A DNA stretch of 64,000 nucleotides from Polynucleobacter sp. 71A-WALBACH (lineage in GTDB: Bacteria > Pseudomonadota > Gammaproteobacteria > Burkholderiales > Burkholderiaceae), in the NCBI RefSeq assembly GCF_018882365.1, contig NZ_JACVOP010000001.1:724449-788448 (forward strand). The letters are read 5' to 3'. The position numbers were made by a program, and so were the translations under genes. Below, in pieces: positions 17,814-27,678 of this stretch. Within the stretch, counting starts at the first letter, position 1. Each line of letters begins with the position of its first letter. Below the pieces are notes generated by a model. The model searched no databases and had not been told where the DNA came from. It saw only the letters and a program-made list of their open reading frames with translations.

Positions 17814-18554
17814 TTAGCTTTTGCGGTAGCGTGTAGGATCGCTTAAGTTAGCTTGCTTAAAGCCTATCTGCCTCAAGCGGCAAGACTCGCACTCTCCGCA
17901 GGCTTCGCCGAGATCATTTGCTTGATAGCAAGACACGGTTTGCGAGTAGTCCACACCTAAGGTGGTGCCCAGTTGAATAATCTCCGCTTTGCTCATGCTG
18001 ATGATAGGCGCATGAACCCGAAAGCGATTCTCATTGTTTAGCGCTTCTACTCCAGCCTTAGTGGCAAGGTTAGCCATGGTCTCGAATGAGGCAACATATT
18101 CAGGTCGACAATCGGGGTAGCCTGAGTAGTCGACAGCATTGGCACCATAAAAAATATCTAAGCCACCCAAGGACTCTGCCCAGCCTAAAGCAAGCGATAG
18201 CAAAATCGTATTGCGTGCTGGCACGTAAGTAACGGGAATCTCTTGATCTTTGCCTGGCGTGATGGGTATGTCAATAGAAGAGTCGGTCAGGGCTGAGCCG
18301 CCGAAACGCGTGAGATCTAAATTCACCACTTCATGACGAATCACACCCATCTTCTTGGCAATATGCTTTGCGGCAGCCAATTCTGAAGAATGACGCTGTC
18401 CATAGCTAACGGAAAGTACGTAGGGTGCGTAGCCGAGATCTTTTGCAAGCGCCAGAATCGTGCTTGAATCCAAGCCACCAGAAAATAAAATTACAGCTGG
18501 CGCATTTGGTTTGCGTGGAGCTATATTCTGAAAGGCAGCAGACAAGGTTGACAT
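17814..18554 (-). CDS. queC: 7-cyano-7-deazaguanine synthase
   Basis: Converts 7-carboxy-7-deazaguanine to preQ0 in an ATP-dependent reaction on the path to queuosine tRNA modification. The PP-loop ATPase motif FSGGLDSST is near residues 24-32, followed by [15 protein letters not shown]. The zinc-binding cysteine cluster [11 protein letters not shown] near the C-terminus is complete. At 246 residues the length is normal. It lies 18 bases downstream of cpoB, a linkage seen in many beta- and gammaproteobacteria where queC follows the Tol-Pal genes. Confidence 0.95.
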   Translation of the reverse strand: MSTLSAAFQNIAPRKPNAPAVILFSGGLDSSTILALAKDLGYAPYVLSVSYGQRHSSELAAAKHIAKKMGVIRHEVVNLDLTRFGGSALTDSSIDIPITPGKDQEIPVTYVPARNTILLSLALGWAESLGGLDIFYGANAVDYSGYPDCRPEYVASFETMANLATKAGVEALNNENRFRVHAPIISMSKAEIIQLGTTLGVDYSQTVSCYQANDLGEACGECESCRLRQIGFKQANLSDPTRYRKS

Positions 18555-18572
18555 AGTGAAGACGCTTTTTAC

Positions 18573-19304
18573 TTACTTGGTTGCGGCGATGAGTTGCTGC
18601 GCGTCTTTTGCCGCTTCTGTATCAGGATATTTGCTGACGATCTCGCTAAACGTTTTTTTGGCAGCTACCTTATTGCCACTTTCCAATTGCGCATTACCTA
18701 AAGTCAACATGGCAGACGGAATGCGGGGGTGAGTTGGATAGCGCTTGATTAAGCTTTGAAGTTGGGCAATAGCACCTGCGTAATCTTTATTGGCATATTT
18801 ACTATTGCCACTCCAAAAGAGTGCCAACGGCACATAGGGGCTCTTAGGATAGCGATTCACAAAGGCGGAGAAGCCTTCATCTGCTTTCTTGAGATTGCCC
18901 GATTGGAAGGCCTTTAGAGCTTCATCGTAGGCTTTCTTTTCACCGGGTTGCATGGTGCCAGTGATGCCTTCAATAGTTGCTGTACGTGGCTCAAAATTAC
19001 CTAGGCGGGTATCAAGATCTTGATAGTAAGTCTTCTGACTTGTGCTGATATCTTCACCTTGCTTTTCAAGGTTTTCAATCTTGCCTCGCAGCTCCGCATT
19101 ATCGGCTTTGAGTTTTTCAATTTGGTTCTGTAAATCCATTTGCGTGGTTGCAAGTGACTTACGCAATTCCAATATCGCCTTGCGGGCATCGTCATCTGCA
19201 AATAGCGCCCATGCATTGCTAGACATGCTTAAGCAAAGAGCGGCGGCGCTTAAACAAAACGCTCGTGAGAGCGTTTGTTTAAAAGAGTGTTGAATGTTAC
19301 GCAT
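18573..19304 (-). CDS. cpoB: Cell division coordinator CpoB (Tol-Pal associated YbgF)
   Basis: A periplasmic TPR protein that links Tol-Pal outer-membrane constriction with septal peptidoglycan synthesis. It has a signal peptide (LSRAFCLSAAALCLSMSSNAWA, cut near residue 33). An N-terminal coiled coil follows (AILELRKSLATTQMDLQNQIEKL to about residue 95), which forms trimers. Three tetratricopeptide repeats occupy residues 125-240 (KAFQSGNLKKADEGFSAFVNRYPKSPYVPLALFW and repeats). At 243 residues it matches the family. Its ATG overlaps the last base of pal. Confidence 0.93.
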   Translation of the reverse strand: MRNIQHSFKQTLSRAFCLSAAALCLSMSSNAWALFADDDARKAILELRKSLATTQMDLQNQIEKLKADNAELRGKIENLEKQGEDISTSQKTYYQDLDTRLGNFEPRTATIEGITGTMQPGEKKAYDEALKAFQSGNLKKADEGFSAFVNRYPKSPYVPLALFWSGNSKYANKDYAGAIAQLQSLIKRYPTHPRIPSAMLTLGNAQLESGNKVAAKKTFSEIVSKYPDTEAAKDAQQLIAATK

Positions 19305-19801
19305 TAGTTAGTAATGTAAACAATATCAGCGCGGCGATTTTCTGCCCAGGCTGCTTCATTATCACCTTCAGCTTTTGGCTTTTCTTTACCAAAGCTTACG
19401 GCTTCCATTTGGTCGTCAGAAACGCCCATTAAGTTCAGTGACTTACGGACAGCGTCTGAACGGCGTTGACCCAAAGCCAAGTTGTACTCTGCAGTACCAC
19501 GCTCATCGGTATTGCCTTGAATAATGATCTTTTGCTTCGGATTGGCTTTTAAGAAGCTAGCGTGCGCAGACAATTGTTTTTGATATTTAGTCTGAACAGT
19601 GTATTCATTGAAATCAAAATACACGCTACGTTGGAAGAGCGGGCTGCTCGGATCATTCCATGGCTGTGAGCCAAAGTTACCGCTGCCACCATTGGCACCA
19701 TCAACATCATCCAATTTGACGCTTGAGCAAGCGGCCAAAAATAATGCTGTTACACCAAAGAGGGTGAGGGTTGCGGCACGGCGTGCGATAGAAATCTTCA
19801 T
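19304..19801 (-). CDS. pal: Peptidoglycan-associated lipoprotein Pal
   Basis: An outer-membrane lipoprotein that binds peptidoglycan and TolB. The signal peptide ends in the lipobox LAAC (Cys25). A short linker rich in Gly, Asn and Ser follows, then an OmpA-like domain with YFDFNEYTVQ and the diaminopimelate-binding region GNTDERGTAEYNLALGQRR. At 165 residues it is the usual size. It lies downstream of tolB after a 107-base gap that contains a strong hairpin, and just upstream of cpoB. Confidence 0.96.
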   Translation of the reverse strand: MKISIARRAATLTLFGVTALFLAACSSVKLDDVDGANGGSGNFGSQPWNDPSSPLFQRSVYFDFNEYTVQTKYQKQLSAHASFLKANPKQKIIIQGNTDERGTAEYNLALGQRRSDAVRKSLNLMGVSDDQMEAVSFGKEKPKAEGDNEAAWAENRRADIVYITN

Positions 19802-19843
19802 GATCTGTCCTTTTTCCTACAAACTGAGTAACTAAATAAGCTA

Positions 19844-19883
19844 ATAGCCAATATTATGCCCCTAAGAGTCCAATATTGGCTAT
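19844..19883 (-). promoter_or_regulatory. Perfect 12-bp inverted repeat between tolB and pal
   Basis: ATAGCCAATATT (19844-19855) and AATATTGGCTAT (19872-19883) form a perfect 12-bp stem with a 16-base loop in the tolB-pal gap. No T-run follows on the minus strand, so it looks more like an mRNA-stabilising or processing hairpin, or an attenuator that sets the Pal excess, than a full terminator. Confidence 0.6.
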
Positions 19884-19908
19884 CTAGCCCTGAAGTGAGT
19901 GCTGGAAC

Positions 19909-21231
19909 TTAGTCCATAAATGGACCCCAGGATGGCTGACGTACATCAGATCCCGGAATACTTAATACTTGCTTGGAGTTGCCATCTACCGAGACCGCCG
20001 CTAAGACCCGTTTGCCGCCGACTTTGGTGGAATACAAGACATAGCGACCATTGGCTGCAAAGGATGGGGATTCATCGCTGGTGCCGTCAGTCAATGCCTG
20101 AGAGTCGCCTGTAGCCAGGTTCAGTATGTAAAGTCGGAAAGCGCCGCCAACGTTGGCGATATAAGCCAAATATTTACCATCTGGTGAAATGCGGGGCGAT
20201 GTTACAAAACCCTGTTTGTAGGTAATGCGCTTAGCGCCTTCAGCCTGTTCGCCTTCTGCACTCATGCGGTAGATCTGGGGATTGCCGCCACGATCGCTTG
20301 TGAAGTAGATGTAGCGACCATCAGCGGAATATTGCGGCTCGGTATCAATAGTGTAGCCACGGGTAAGGCGATGCAAGCCTGTCCCATCAGCATTGATGCC
20401 GTAGATCTGAGTATTGCCATCTTTTGAAAGGGAGATCGCTAGTTTTTTGCCATCTGGCGACCAAGCTGGTGCGCTGTTATTACCCTTTTGATTGGAGAGG
20501 GAAATGCGACGACCAGTAGCAAGCTCGTGAACATAAATTACAGGCTTGCGATCTTCAAAAGAAACGTAGGCCACTTTCTTGCCATCGGGAGACCATGACG
20601 GAGAGATGATTGGTTCGCTACTGTTCATAGCATTGCGAATGTTTTGACCATCCGCATCAGAGATCACTAGGCGATAGCGCTTACCCTCTTTAATGACATA
20701 AGAAAGGCGGGTTGAAAAGATGCCGCGCTCACCCAGCAGTTTGAAGATGATGTCATCGGCAATTTTGTGAGCGGCAGCGCGCAAATTATCTGCGCTGGAA
20801 TTGAGATTGAGTCCACCCAAGCTAAGAGATTTACGCACATCAAAGAGTTTGTAATGAATCTCAAACTGACCTGCACCAGTTTGCACAACACTACCGACAA
20901 CCAAAGCATCTGCACCGCGAGCGGCCCAAGATTTGTAGTTAGGTGTGCCTTCATCGCTTTCGCTAGCGTTACCATTTTCAGTATTTTTAAAGTAACCACT
21001 GCGAGCCAAGTCTTGGCGAATAATGTCAGTGATACTGGTTGGTAATTTGTTTTCATCTTTAAAGCGCATCACGGCGATGGGGTAGAGAGACTGTCCTACG
21101 CCAGTGATTTCAATATTCATTTGCGCTAAAGCGGGGGTAGTCAAACCCATGACCGACATCAATACTGCAAACGCCGTAACAGCGAATGAAAAAATGTGTT
21201 TCTGGGCAATACGCTTAGCAACTTGCAACAT
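19909..21231 (-). CDS. tolB: Tol-Pal system beta-propeller protein TolB
   Basis: A periplasmic protein that connects inner-membrane TolA with outer-membrane Pal. The signal peptide is FSFAVTAFAVLMSVMGLTTPALA. The N-terminal domain (to about residue 190) has PIAVMRFKDENKLPTSITDIIRQDLARSG. Five to six WD40-like propeller repeats follow, each with the SPSWSPDGKKVAYVSF pattern (further copies APAWSPDGKKLAISL, EPQYSADGRYIYFTSD, SPRISPDGKYLAYIA and SPSFAANGRYVLYST). At 440 residues it is the normal length. It starts 3 bases after the tolA stop. Confidence 0.96.
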   Translation of the reverse strand: MLQVAKRIAQKHIFSFAVTAFAVLMSVMGLTTPALAQMNIEITGVGQSLYPIAVMRFKDENKLPTSITDIIRQDLARSGYFKNTENGNASESDEGTPNYKSWAARGADALVVGSVVQTGAGQFEIHYKLFDVRKSLSLGGLNLNSSADNLRAAAHKIADDIIFKLLGERGIFSTRLSYVIKEGKRYRLVISDADGQNIRNAMNSSEPIISPSWSPDGKKVAYVSFEDRKPVIYVHELATGRRISLSNQKGNNSAPAWSPDGKKLAISLSKDGNTQIYGINADGTGLHRLTRGYTIDTEPQYSADGRYIYFTSDRGGNPQIYRMSAEGEQAEGAKRITYKQGFVTSPRISPDGKYLAYIANVGGAFRLYILNLATGDSQALTDGTSDESPSFAANGRYVLYSTKVGGKRVLAAVSVDGNSKQVLSIPGSDVRQPSWGPFMD

Positions 21232-21234
21232 GCT

Positions 21235-22050
21235 TTAGTCCTTGGGTTTAAAGGTCAGCTTAACTTCTCTTTGAGGAATTTTGCCATTGTCGTCTTTCGG
21301 CAGACTTTCTGCGCGAGAGAGGGCGAGTAATACTGCGCGATCCCAGCCCGCATTACCGCTAGAGGTCAAAATACTAGTTTCTAGAATAGCGCCGTCAGGT
21401 GCTAGATTGACTTTAATGACTGCGGCTGGGTTGCCGCTGACTGATTCCGGGTTAAAGACAATCAAAGGCTTCACTTTCTTAATCACTTTGTCTGTCCAGC
21501 CGGGAGGGGCATTGCCACCACCGCCAACACCACTGCCACTAGTGCCACCACTGCCACCTTCCGCGCCAGCAGCTGCACGCAGACGCGCCAATTGATCAGC
21601 GCGAACTTTTTCGGCAGCCGCATTGGCTTTAGTGTCTGCTGGAGTAGCCGCTTTGGGCGCTTCTACTTTTTTGGCCGGCTCCGTCTTTTTAGGCTTCTCT
21701 TTTTCTTTTTCCTTAGGCGGGATGGGTTTTACCGGCTTAGGTGTTTCTTTTACTTCTTTTTTAGGAGGCTCTTTCTCGACCTGCTTTTTCTTGATCGCGA
21801 TATCGGCAGCTTCTTCCTTCATTTCTGTTTTTACTTCTGGTACCACAGGCGCCTCTACTTGCGGGCTCGCATCCCATAGTTCTACCTCGACTCCAGAAGG
21901 CGTAGAGTTATTCCAGTTAATGCCGATGACTAAGAATGCAACTAAACCTAAGTGCGCAGCCAGCGAAAAACTAAAAGCACGTTTAGTACTTTCGTTTTTA
22001 GTAAGACGTCCTCGCGAGAAGCCTGAGTGAAAAGTTTGCGCGCTATTCAT
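21235..22050 (-). CDS. tolA: Tol-Pal system inner-membrane linker TolA
   Basis: A bitopic inner-membrane protein that spans the periplasm. A charged cytoplasmic N-terminus is followed by one membrane anchor (FSFSLAAHLGLVAFLVIGINW, about residues 27-47). A Lys/Glu/Pro-rich helical domain II follows (KKEVKETPKPVKPIPPKEK and similar, to about 150). A Gly-rich hinge (GGSGGTSGSGVGGGG) leads to domain III (about 185-271), which has a TonB-like C-terminal fold with VKVNLAPDGAILE and SSGNAGWDRAVLLAL. At 271 residues it is shorter than E. coli TolA (421), mainly in domain II; this is common in betaproteobacteria. Confidence 0.93.
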   Translation of the reverse strand: MNSAQTFHSGFSRGRLTKNESTKRAFSFSLAAHLGLVAFLVIGINWNNSTPSGVEVELWDASPQVEAPVVPEVKTEMKEEAADIAIKKKQVEKEPPKKEVKETPKPVKPIPPKEKEKEKPKKTEPAKKVEAPKAATPADTKANAAAEKVRADQLARLRAAAGAEGGSGGTSGSGVGGGGNAPPGWTDKVIKKVKPLIVFNPESVSGNPAAVIKVNLAPDGAILETSILTSSGNAGWDRAVLLALSRAESLPKDDNGKIPQREVKLTFKPKD

Positions 22051-22068
22051 GTATCAATACAAAGAGAG

Positions 22069-22488
22069 TTATTGGCTCTTGACGGCTAAGCCGACACGCT
22101 TCACACCATTCTCTTTGAGCTTTGACATCACTTCCATTACTACTTCATATTTAATGGATTTATCCGCAGCAAGAACGACTGGTTGCTCGGCAGACTTCTC
22201 TGCTTGTGAGCGAGCAAATGCACCGAGTTCAAATTTATTCAACGTTTGAACGGGATCACCATCTTTACGAACGATGACATTCTCATTGGCATCAATGGTT
22301 AAGAAGACAGGTGGCAAAGATTGCACTTTCGCACCGCCTACCGTTGGTAAATTGACGACGCCAGGATTGACCATGGGCGCTGTCACCATAAAGATGACTA
22401 GGAGCACCAACATCACGTCGATGTAAGGCACTACATTAATGTCAGCCATTGCCCGACGCTTCGAGGACTTTCTAAAAGATCCGGCCAT
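22069..22488 (-). CDS. tolR: Tol-Pal system protein TolR
   Basis: Inner-membrane partner of TolQ that forms the proton-driven motor for TolA. It has one N-terminal membrane helix (INVVPYIDVMLVLLVIFMVTAP) whose Asp (VPYID) is the conserved proton-carrying residue of the ExbD/TolR family, then a periplasmic domain (VFLTIDANENVIVRKDG, later VVLAADKSIKYEVVMEVM). At 139 residues it is typical. It lies 2 bases after tolQ and 18 bases before tolA. Confidence 0.95.
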   Translation of the reverse strand: MAGSFRKSSKRRAMADINVVPYIDVMLVLLVIFMVTAPMVNPGVVNLPTVGGAKVQSLPPVFLTIDANENVIVRKDGDPVQTLNKFELGAFARSQAEKSAEQPVVLAADKSIKYEVVMEVMSKLKENGVKRVGLAVKSQ

Positions 22489-22490
22489 GC

Positions 22491-23147
22491 TTATTTGCCT
22501 GAGGCTTGACGTTGCAAGATGTTAGTGAACTCTTCAATGAAAGTTTCAAAACGAATCGCCAGGCGATCCACATCGGTGGCTGCGCGGTTGTAGGCAACCA
22601 CTGCAGGAATCGCGGCAAATAGGCCAATAGCGGTTGCGATCAGTGCCTCGGCAATACCTGGGGCTACTGCAGACAAGGTGGCATTTTGGACGTTAGCAAG
22701 ACCGCGGAAGGAGTGCATGATGCCCCAAACGGTGCCAAAGAGGCCGATATAAGGTGACACTGAGCCTACGGAAGCTAAGAACGGTAGATTGGCCTCTAAC
22801 ATGTCCATTTCGCGCTGGTAGGTGGCTTTCATGGCGCGGCGGGCGGCGTCGATTTCACGAACTTTCATGAACTCTTGCATGCCAGCCTCAAAGATGTGCT
22901 CTAAAACCGCATCGCTACGGGTATTACGCTGGGCAGCATCTAAAAGGGTATTCAGGTCCCCGCCGGACCAAAAGTCACGCTCAAAACGCTCGGTATCCTG
23001 TCTTACGCCCCGTAAAATGGCAGTTTTCTTAAAAATAATGGTCCAAGAAGCCACGGACATGCCCATTAATAACAACATTACTAACTGGACTAATAGGCTG
23101 GCATTAAGGACTAGGGAGAGGAATGAGAGGTCTTGTGTAGGTGTCAT
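22491..23147 (-). CDS. tolQ: Tol-Pal system protein TolQ
   Basis: Inner-membrane proton channel subunit of the TolQRA motor and first gene of the tol cluster here. Three membrane helices are visible: LSLVLNASLLVQLVMLLLMGMSVASWTIIF, then a pair with FLASVGSVSPYIGLFGTVWGIMHSF and VAPGIAEALIATAIGLFAAIPAVVAYN. The GLFGTVWG and TAIGLFAAIPA motifs are the MotA/ExbB/TolQ signature. Length 218 is near the 230 of E. coli TolQ. No ybgC gene precedes it; it is divergent from glyA with a 76-base gap. Confidence 0.95.
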   Translation of the reverse strand: MTPTQDLSFLSLVLNASLLVQLVMLLLMGMSVASWTIIFKKTAILRGVRQDTERFERDFWSGGDLNTLLDAAQRNTRSDAVLEHIFEAGMQEFMKVREIDAARRAMKATYQREMDMLEANLPFLASVGSVSPYIGLFGTVWGIMHSFRGLANVQNATLSAVAPGIAEALIATAIGLFAAIPAVVAYNRAATDVDRLAIRFETFIEEFTNILQRQASGK

Positions 23148-23223
23148 GGTGGATTTTGTATGATGTAGGTTGATTTTACTAAGTTAATTCACTCAGCAAT
23201 CCAACTTCTTCAGGATTATTACT

Positions 23224-24468
23224 ATGTTTGACCGCCAAAACACTTTAGCCAAAACTGACCCAGAATTGTGGGCAGCCATTCAGAATGAGAATAAGCGTCA
23301 GGAAGACCATATTGAACTCATTGCCTCTGAGAACTACACCTCACCAGCAGTCATGCAGGCGCAGGGCTCACAGTTAACCAATAAGTATGCTGAAGGCTAT
23401 CCAGGCAAGCGTTACTACGGTGGTTGTGAATTTGTGGATGTGGCCGAGCAATTGGCGATTGAGCGTGTGAAAGCCTTGTTTGGTGCTGAAGCGGCTAACG
23501 TGCAGCCCCATTGCGGCGCATCTGCTAACCAAGCAGTCTTTTTAGCGTTCTTGAAGCCAGGCGACACATTCATGGGCATGAGCTTGGCTGAAGGTGGTCA
23601 CTTGACCCACGGTATGGCTTTGAACATGAGCGGCAAGTGGTTTAACCCAATTGCTTATGGCTTGGATAAAAACGAAGAAATCGATTACGAGCAAATGGAG
23701 CGTTTGGCTCGTGAGCACAAACCCAAATTAATTATTGCTGGTGCCTCTGCTTATTCTAAAAAGATTGATTTCGAGCGTATCGGTAAATTAGCTAAAGAAG
23801 TGGGCGCGATTTTCATGGTGGATATGGCTCACTATGCAGGCTTAATAGCTGCTGGTGTGTATCCAAACCCAGTACCGCATGCGGATATTGTGACCTCTAC
23901 TACTCACAAGAGTTTACGTGGCCCCCGTGGTGGCATCATCTTGATGAAAGCTGAGCATGAGAAGGCTATCAATTCTGCGGTATTCCCAGGTTTGCAGGGC
24001 GGTCCATTAATGCATGTGATCGCCGGTAAGGCCGCTGCATTTAAAGAGGCTCAAGAACCAGGCTTTATAGATTATCAAAAGCAAGTCGTTGCCAATGCCA
24101 AAGCCTTGGCTGAGACCTTGATTGAGCGTGGTCTACGTATTGTTTCTGGCGGCACAGATTCTCATGTGATGTTAGTGGACTTACGCGCTAAGAAGATGAC
24201 CGGTAAAGAAGCTGAACGCGTATTGGGTGAAGCGCACATTACTTGTAACAAGAATGGCATTCCGAACGATCCAGAAAAACCAATGGTCACTAGCGGTATT
24301 CGTTTAGGTTCCCCTGCAATGACAACCCGTGGCTTTAAAGAAGCCGAAGCAAGACAGGTTGGCAATTTTATTGCGGATGTTTTGGACAACCCAACCGATG
24401 CTGACAATATCGCCAAGGTTCGCGCTCAAGTTGCTGAATTGACAAAGCGTTTCCCGGTATACGGTTAA
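23224..24468 (+). CDS. glyA: Serine hydroxymethyltransferase
   Basis: A PLP enzyme that interconverts serine and glycine while charging tetrahydrofolate with one-carbon units. The PLP lysine lies in [15 protein letters not shown] (Lys near residue 229). Other signatures are [40 protein letters not shown] and [16 protein letters not shown]. At 414 residues it is the canonical bacterial length, with no insertions. It is followed by nrdR after 26 bases, a common betaproteobacterial order. Confidence 0.98.
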   Translation: MFDRQNTLAKTDPELWAAIQNENKRQEDHIELIASENYTSPAVMQAQGSQLTNKYAEGYPGKRYYGGCEFVDVAEQLAIERVKALFGAEAANVQPHCGASANQAVFLAFLKPGDTFMGMSLAEGGHLTHGMALNMSGKWFNPIAYGLDKNEEIDYEQMERLAREHKPKLIIAGASAYSKKIDFERIGKLAKEVGAIFMVDMAHYAGLIAAGVYPNPVPHADIVTSTTHKSLRGPRGGIILMKAEHEKAINSAVFPGLQGGPLMHVIAGKAAAFKEAQEPGFIDYQKQVVANAKALAETLIERGLRIVSGGTDSHVMLVDLRAKKMTGKEAERVLGEAHITCNKNGIPNDPEKPMVTSGIRLGSPAMTTRGFKEAEARQVGNFIADVLDNPTDADNIAKVRAQVAELTKRFPVYG

Positions 24469-24494
24469 GCACTAGAGTCTGAAGAAAGCACTGA

Positions 24495-24941
24495 TTGCGC
24501 TGCCCCTTTTGCCATAACGACGATACCCAGGTTTTAGATACCCGGGTATCGGACGAGGGCGATACCATTCGCCGTCGTCGCCGTTGTTCAAAATGCGACA
24601 AACGATTTACGACCTACGAGCGTGTAGAGCTGGTGCTACCAGCGATTGTGAAGAAGAATGGTAGCCGCGTTGATTACAGTCATGACAAGTTAGCAAGCTC
24701 AATCAAACTCGCATTACGTAAGCGCCCAGTTTCTTCTGACTCGGTTGATGAGTCTATCGGCCGTATTGAAGAAAAATTACTCAGCCTAGGCGAAAAAGAA
24801 ATCCCTAGCGAACGCGTAGGCGAGTTGGTAATGCGCGAGCTTAAGCGTCTTGATAAAGTAGCCTACATCCGCTTTGCGTCTGTCTACAGAAGCTTTGCGG
24901 ACATTGAGTCTTTTGAGAGTGCACTTAAAGAGCTAAAGTGA
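24495..24941 (+). CDS. nrdR: Transcriptional repressor NrdR
   Basis: An ATP/dATP-sensing repressor of ribonucleotide reductase genes that binds NrdR boxes. It has an N-terminal zinc ribbon (CPFC at 3-6 and CSKC at 32-35, with RRRRRC between) and an ATP-cone domain ([21 protein letters not shown] onward to the end). It starts with TTG directly before CGC TGC, which reproduces the invariant family N-terminus MRCPFC. 148 residues is normal. It ends 3 bases from the convergent gmd-like gene. Confidence 0.95.
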   Translation: MRCPFCHNDDTQVLDTRVSDEGDTIRRRRRCSKCDKRFTTYERVELVLPAIVKKNGSRVDYSHDKLASSIKLALRKRPVSSDSVDESIGRIEEKLLSLGEKEIPSERVGELVMRELKRLDKVAYIRFASVYRSFADIESFESALKELK

Positions 24942-24944
24942 AAC

Positions 24945-25913
24945 TTAGTTCAGATATTTTTTTGTCTGTGCTTCACACATCATTTGAATAACACCATCGA
25001 TATCGGTCGGGTGTTTCCAGTTTAGAATTTTGATTGCTTTAGTTGGATCGCCAATACTGAAAAGAATTTCATTGGGCCTAAAAAAGCTCGGTTCAATTTC
25101 CACGTGGGCTTGCCAGTCTAAATCAAAATATTCAAAAGCCTTGGCGGCAAAATATTTCAATGACACCATTCGACCGGTGGCGATCACAAAGTCCTCAGGC
25201 TTATCTTGCTGCATCATCAACCACATGGCTTCTACATACTCCGGCGCCCAGCCCCAGTCGCGAGAGATATCTAGATTTCCGAGTTGAAGAGTCTTGAGTT
25301 GCCCAGCTTTAATTTTTGCAGCCCCGGCTATAATTTTTTGAGTTACAAAGCGCTCTGGACGCAATGGTGATTCGTGATTAAATAAGATTCCAGTGCAGGC
25401 ATATAAACCATAAGATTCACGATAGCTATTTACTAACCACTTGGCGGTAGATTTAGCTACCGCATATGGGCTACGCGGTGCAAATGGGGTATTTTCATTT
25501 GCGGGGATGTCGCCCGTATCGCCAAAGCATTCGCTCGACCCCGCATTATAAAAACGTACGGGTTTATTTAATAAGCGAATAACCTCCAGAATATTTAAGG
25601 TGCCTATGGCAATGCTCTCGATAGCCTCTACCGGCTGGTCAAACGAGAGGCCAACCGAAGTTTGTCCAGCTAGATTGTAGATTTCATCGGGATTGAAAAC
25701 CTGGATTGCATTGAAAACGCTTCGGAAGTCGTTGATCGAAACTGAAATCAGTTTTACTTTATCTCGAATACCTAGGGTACTAAGGTTGTTAAACGAAGAG
25801 GCCATCACATCACGTGATGACCCTATAACCTCATAATCTTTCTCTAGTAAATGCTTGGCAAGGTAGGCACCATCTTGCCCGGTAACGCCAATAATTAATG
25901 CTTTTTTTTTCAC
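24945..25913 (-). CDS. GDP-mannose 4,6-dehydratase-like SDR enzyme
   Basis: A 322-residue extended SDR protein close to GDP-mannose 4,6-dehydratase, which makes GDP-4-keto-6-deoxymannose for fucose, rhamnose or perosamine donors. It has GVTGQDGAYLAKHLLEKDY at 9-27, the catalytic SSECFGD region and YAVAK, the nucleotide-sugar motif FNHESPLRPERFVTQKI and [11 protein letters not shown]. It is shorter than the other gmd in the window (376 residues), mainly in the N-terminal loop after the Rossmann motif and at the C-terminus. It sits alone between nrdR and adk, with 3 to 4 base gaps on either side and no sugar-nucleotide genes nearby, so its reductase or aminotransferase partner must be elsewhere. 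An inserted gene is likely. Confidence 0.82.
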   Translation of the reverse strand: MKKKALIIGVTGQDGAYLAKHLLEKDYEVIGSSRDVMASSFNNLSTLGIRDKVKLISVSINDFRSVFNAIQVFNPDEIYNLAGQTSVGLSFDQPVEAIESIAIGTLNILEVIRLLNKPVRFYNAGSSECFGDTGDIPANENTPFAPRSPYAVAKSTAKWLVNSYRESYGLYACTGILFNHESPLRPERFVTQKIIAGAAKIKAGQLKTLQLGNLDISRDWGWAPEYVEAMWLMMQQDKPEDFVIATGRMVSLKYFAAKAFEYFDLDWQAHVEIEPSFFRPNEILFSIGDPTKAIKILNWKHPTDIDGVIQMMCEAQTKKYLN

Positions 25914-25917
25914 TAAC

Positions 25918-26604
<687 letters not shown>

Positions 26605-26687
26605 TTATTGTCCCGTATTTTTTCGGGATCCTTAATGCCTAATTCCTAGGATTATCCCCGAGAACCTTCAAATAACTGGATTGTTGG

Positions 26688-27443
26688 CTAATTAGCCAAG
26701 ATGCGGCGTACTCGCTCGAGATCTTCTGGGGTATCAACCCCTGCTGGCGGGGCTTTGCTGGCAGTATGGACGGCAATTCGGTAGCCGTTCCAGAGGGCGC
26801 GTAACTGTTCAAGAGCTTCGGCCTGCTCTGGTGGCGCTGGTTCAAGGCGGGCATACGCCTGCAAAAAATCAGCCCGGTAGGCGTAAATGCCTAAATGCCT
26901 TAAGTGGGTAACGGATGCGCCGGCTTCTGGGTCGCGTACAAAAGGAATGGTGGCTCTGGAGAAGTAGAGCGCTTCATTAGCGCGGTTGAGAACCACTTTG
27001 ACCACGTTGGGATTATTGATCTCCGCGACATCAGTAATTGCTACTGCCACGGTAGAAATCGCACAGGCGGCATTGTCGGCCAAGGTTTGGGCAACTTGAT
27101 TGATCAGTTCTGGAGGAATCAGTGGCTCGTCCCCTTGCACATTCACTATTAAGGTATTGGCTGGAAGCTTTAATAGTTGCGCTACTTCTGCGATCCGATC
27201 GGTTCCAGTGGGATGATCTGGACTAGTTAAGAGGCATTCAATTCGATGTTCATCACAAGCGGCTTGTATCTCAGGAGAATCGGTGGCAACTACGACGCTT
27301 TGCGCTAATGATTGTTGGGCGCGTTCAGCCACTCGAATAACCATCGGCTTACCGCCAATATCGGCGAGCGGTTTACGAGGCAGGCGGGTGGAGCCTAACC
27401 TAGCAGGAATCACAACTAAAAATTCTGGGGGCTTAGCGCTCAT
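26688..27443 (-). CDS. kdsB: 3-deoxy-manno-octulosonate cytidylyltransferase
   Basis: Activates Kdo to CMP-Kdo for LPS inner-core synthesis. Motifs include IPARLGSTRLPRKPLADIGGKPM near the N-terminus, the metal-binding NVQGDEPLIPP and RHLGIYAYRADFL. At 251 residues it has the standard length. It lies 36 bases after the Trm112-like gene and in the same direction as lpxK, so lipid A and Kdo genes form one transcription unit. Confidence 0.96.
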   Translation of the reverse strand: MSAKPPEFLVVIPARLGSTRLPRKPLADIGGKPMVIRVAERAQQSLAQSVVVATDSPEIQAACDEHRIECLLTSPDHPTGTDRIAEVAQLLKLPANTLIVNVQGDEPLIPPELINQVAQTLADNAACAISTVAVAITDVAEINNPNVVKVVLNRANEALYFSRATIPFVRDPEAGASVTHLRHLGIYAYRADFLQAYARLEPAPPEQAEALEQLRALWNGYRIAVHTASKAPPAGVDTPEDLERVRRILAN

Positions 27444-27479
27444 ATTGGGCTGAGATTAAATCACTCTAGATGGATTGCG

Positions 27480-27659
27480 TTAACTGCACTCATCGGCAGA
27501 TAGGGTGCGCGCCTCATCGATCAACATCACCGGGATATCGTTGCGAATAGGGTAAGCCAAACGATCAGCCTTGCAAATGAGCTCATGCTTTTCAGCATCT
27601 AAATGCAAAGTACTTTTGCATAAAGGGCAAACCAAAATCTCTAGTAATCGCTTGTCCAT
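27480..27659 (-). CDS. Trm112 family protein
   Basis: A 59-residue protein of the Trm112/UPF0434 (YcaR) family, often placed between lpxK and kdsB in Proteobacteria. The sequence begins [20 protein letters not shown], with the CPLC pair near residues 11-14 and a third cysteine in [20 protein letters not shown]. The latter segment is the family signature. The gene is short but unmistakable. Function in bacteria is not settled; it may be an adaptor for a methyltransferase. Confidence 0.9.
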   Translation of the reverse strand: MDKRLLEILVCPLCKSTLHLDAEKHELICKADRLAYPIRNDIPVMLIDEARTLSADECS

Positions 27660-27678
27660 ATTGGGTCTTTGCTATCTT

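Noticed and set aside
17820..17835. GCGGTAGCGTG, resembling the ops element (GGCGGTAGCGT) that recruits RfaH
   Set aside because: It lies inside the end of queC, on the strand opposite to it, and encodes the conserved RYRKS tail; no polysaccharide operon starts here.
22822..23163. Long open frames on the plus strand opposite tolQ and tolA
   Set aside because: They are antisense to well-conserved genes and carry no ribosome site or family similarity.
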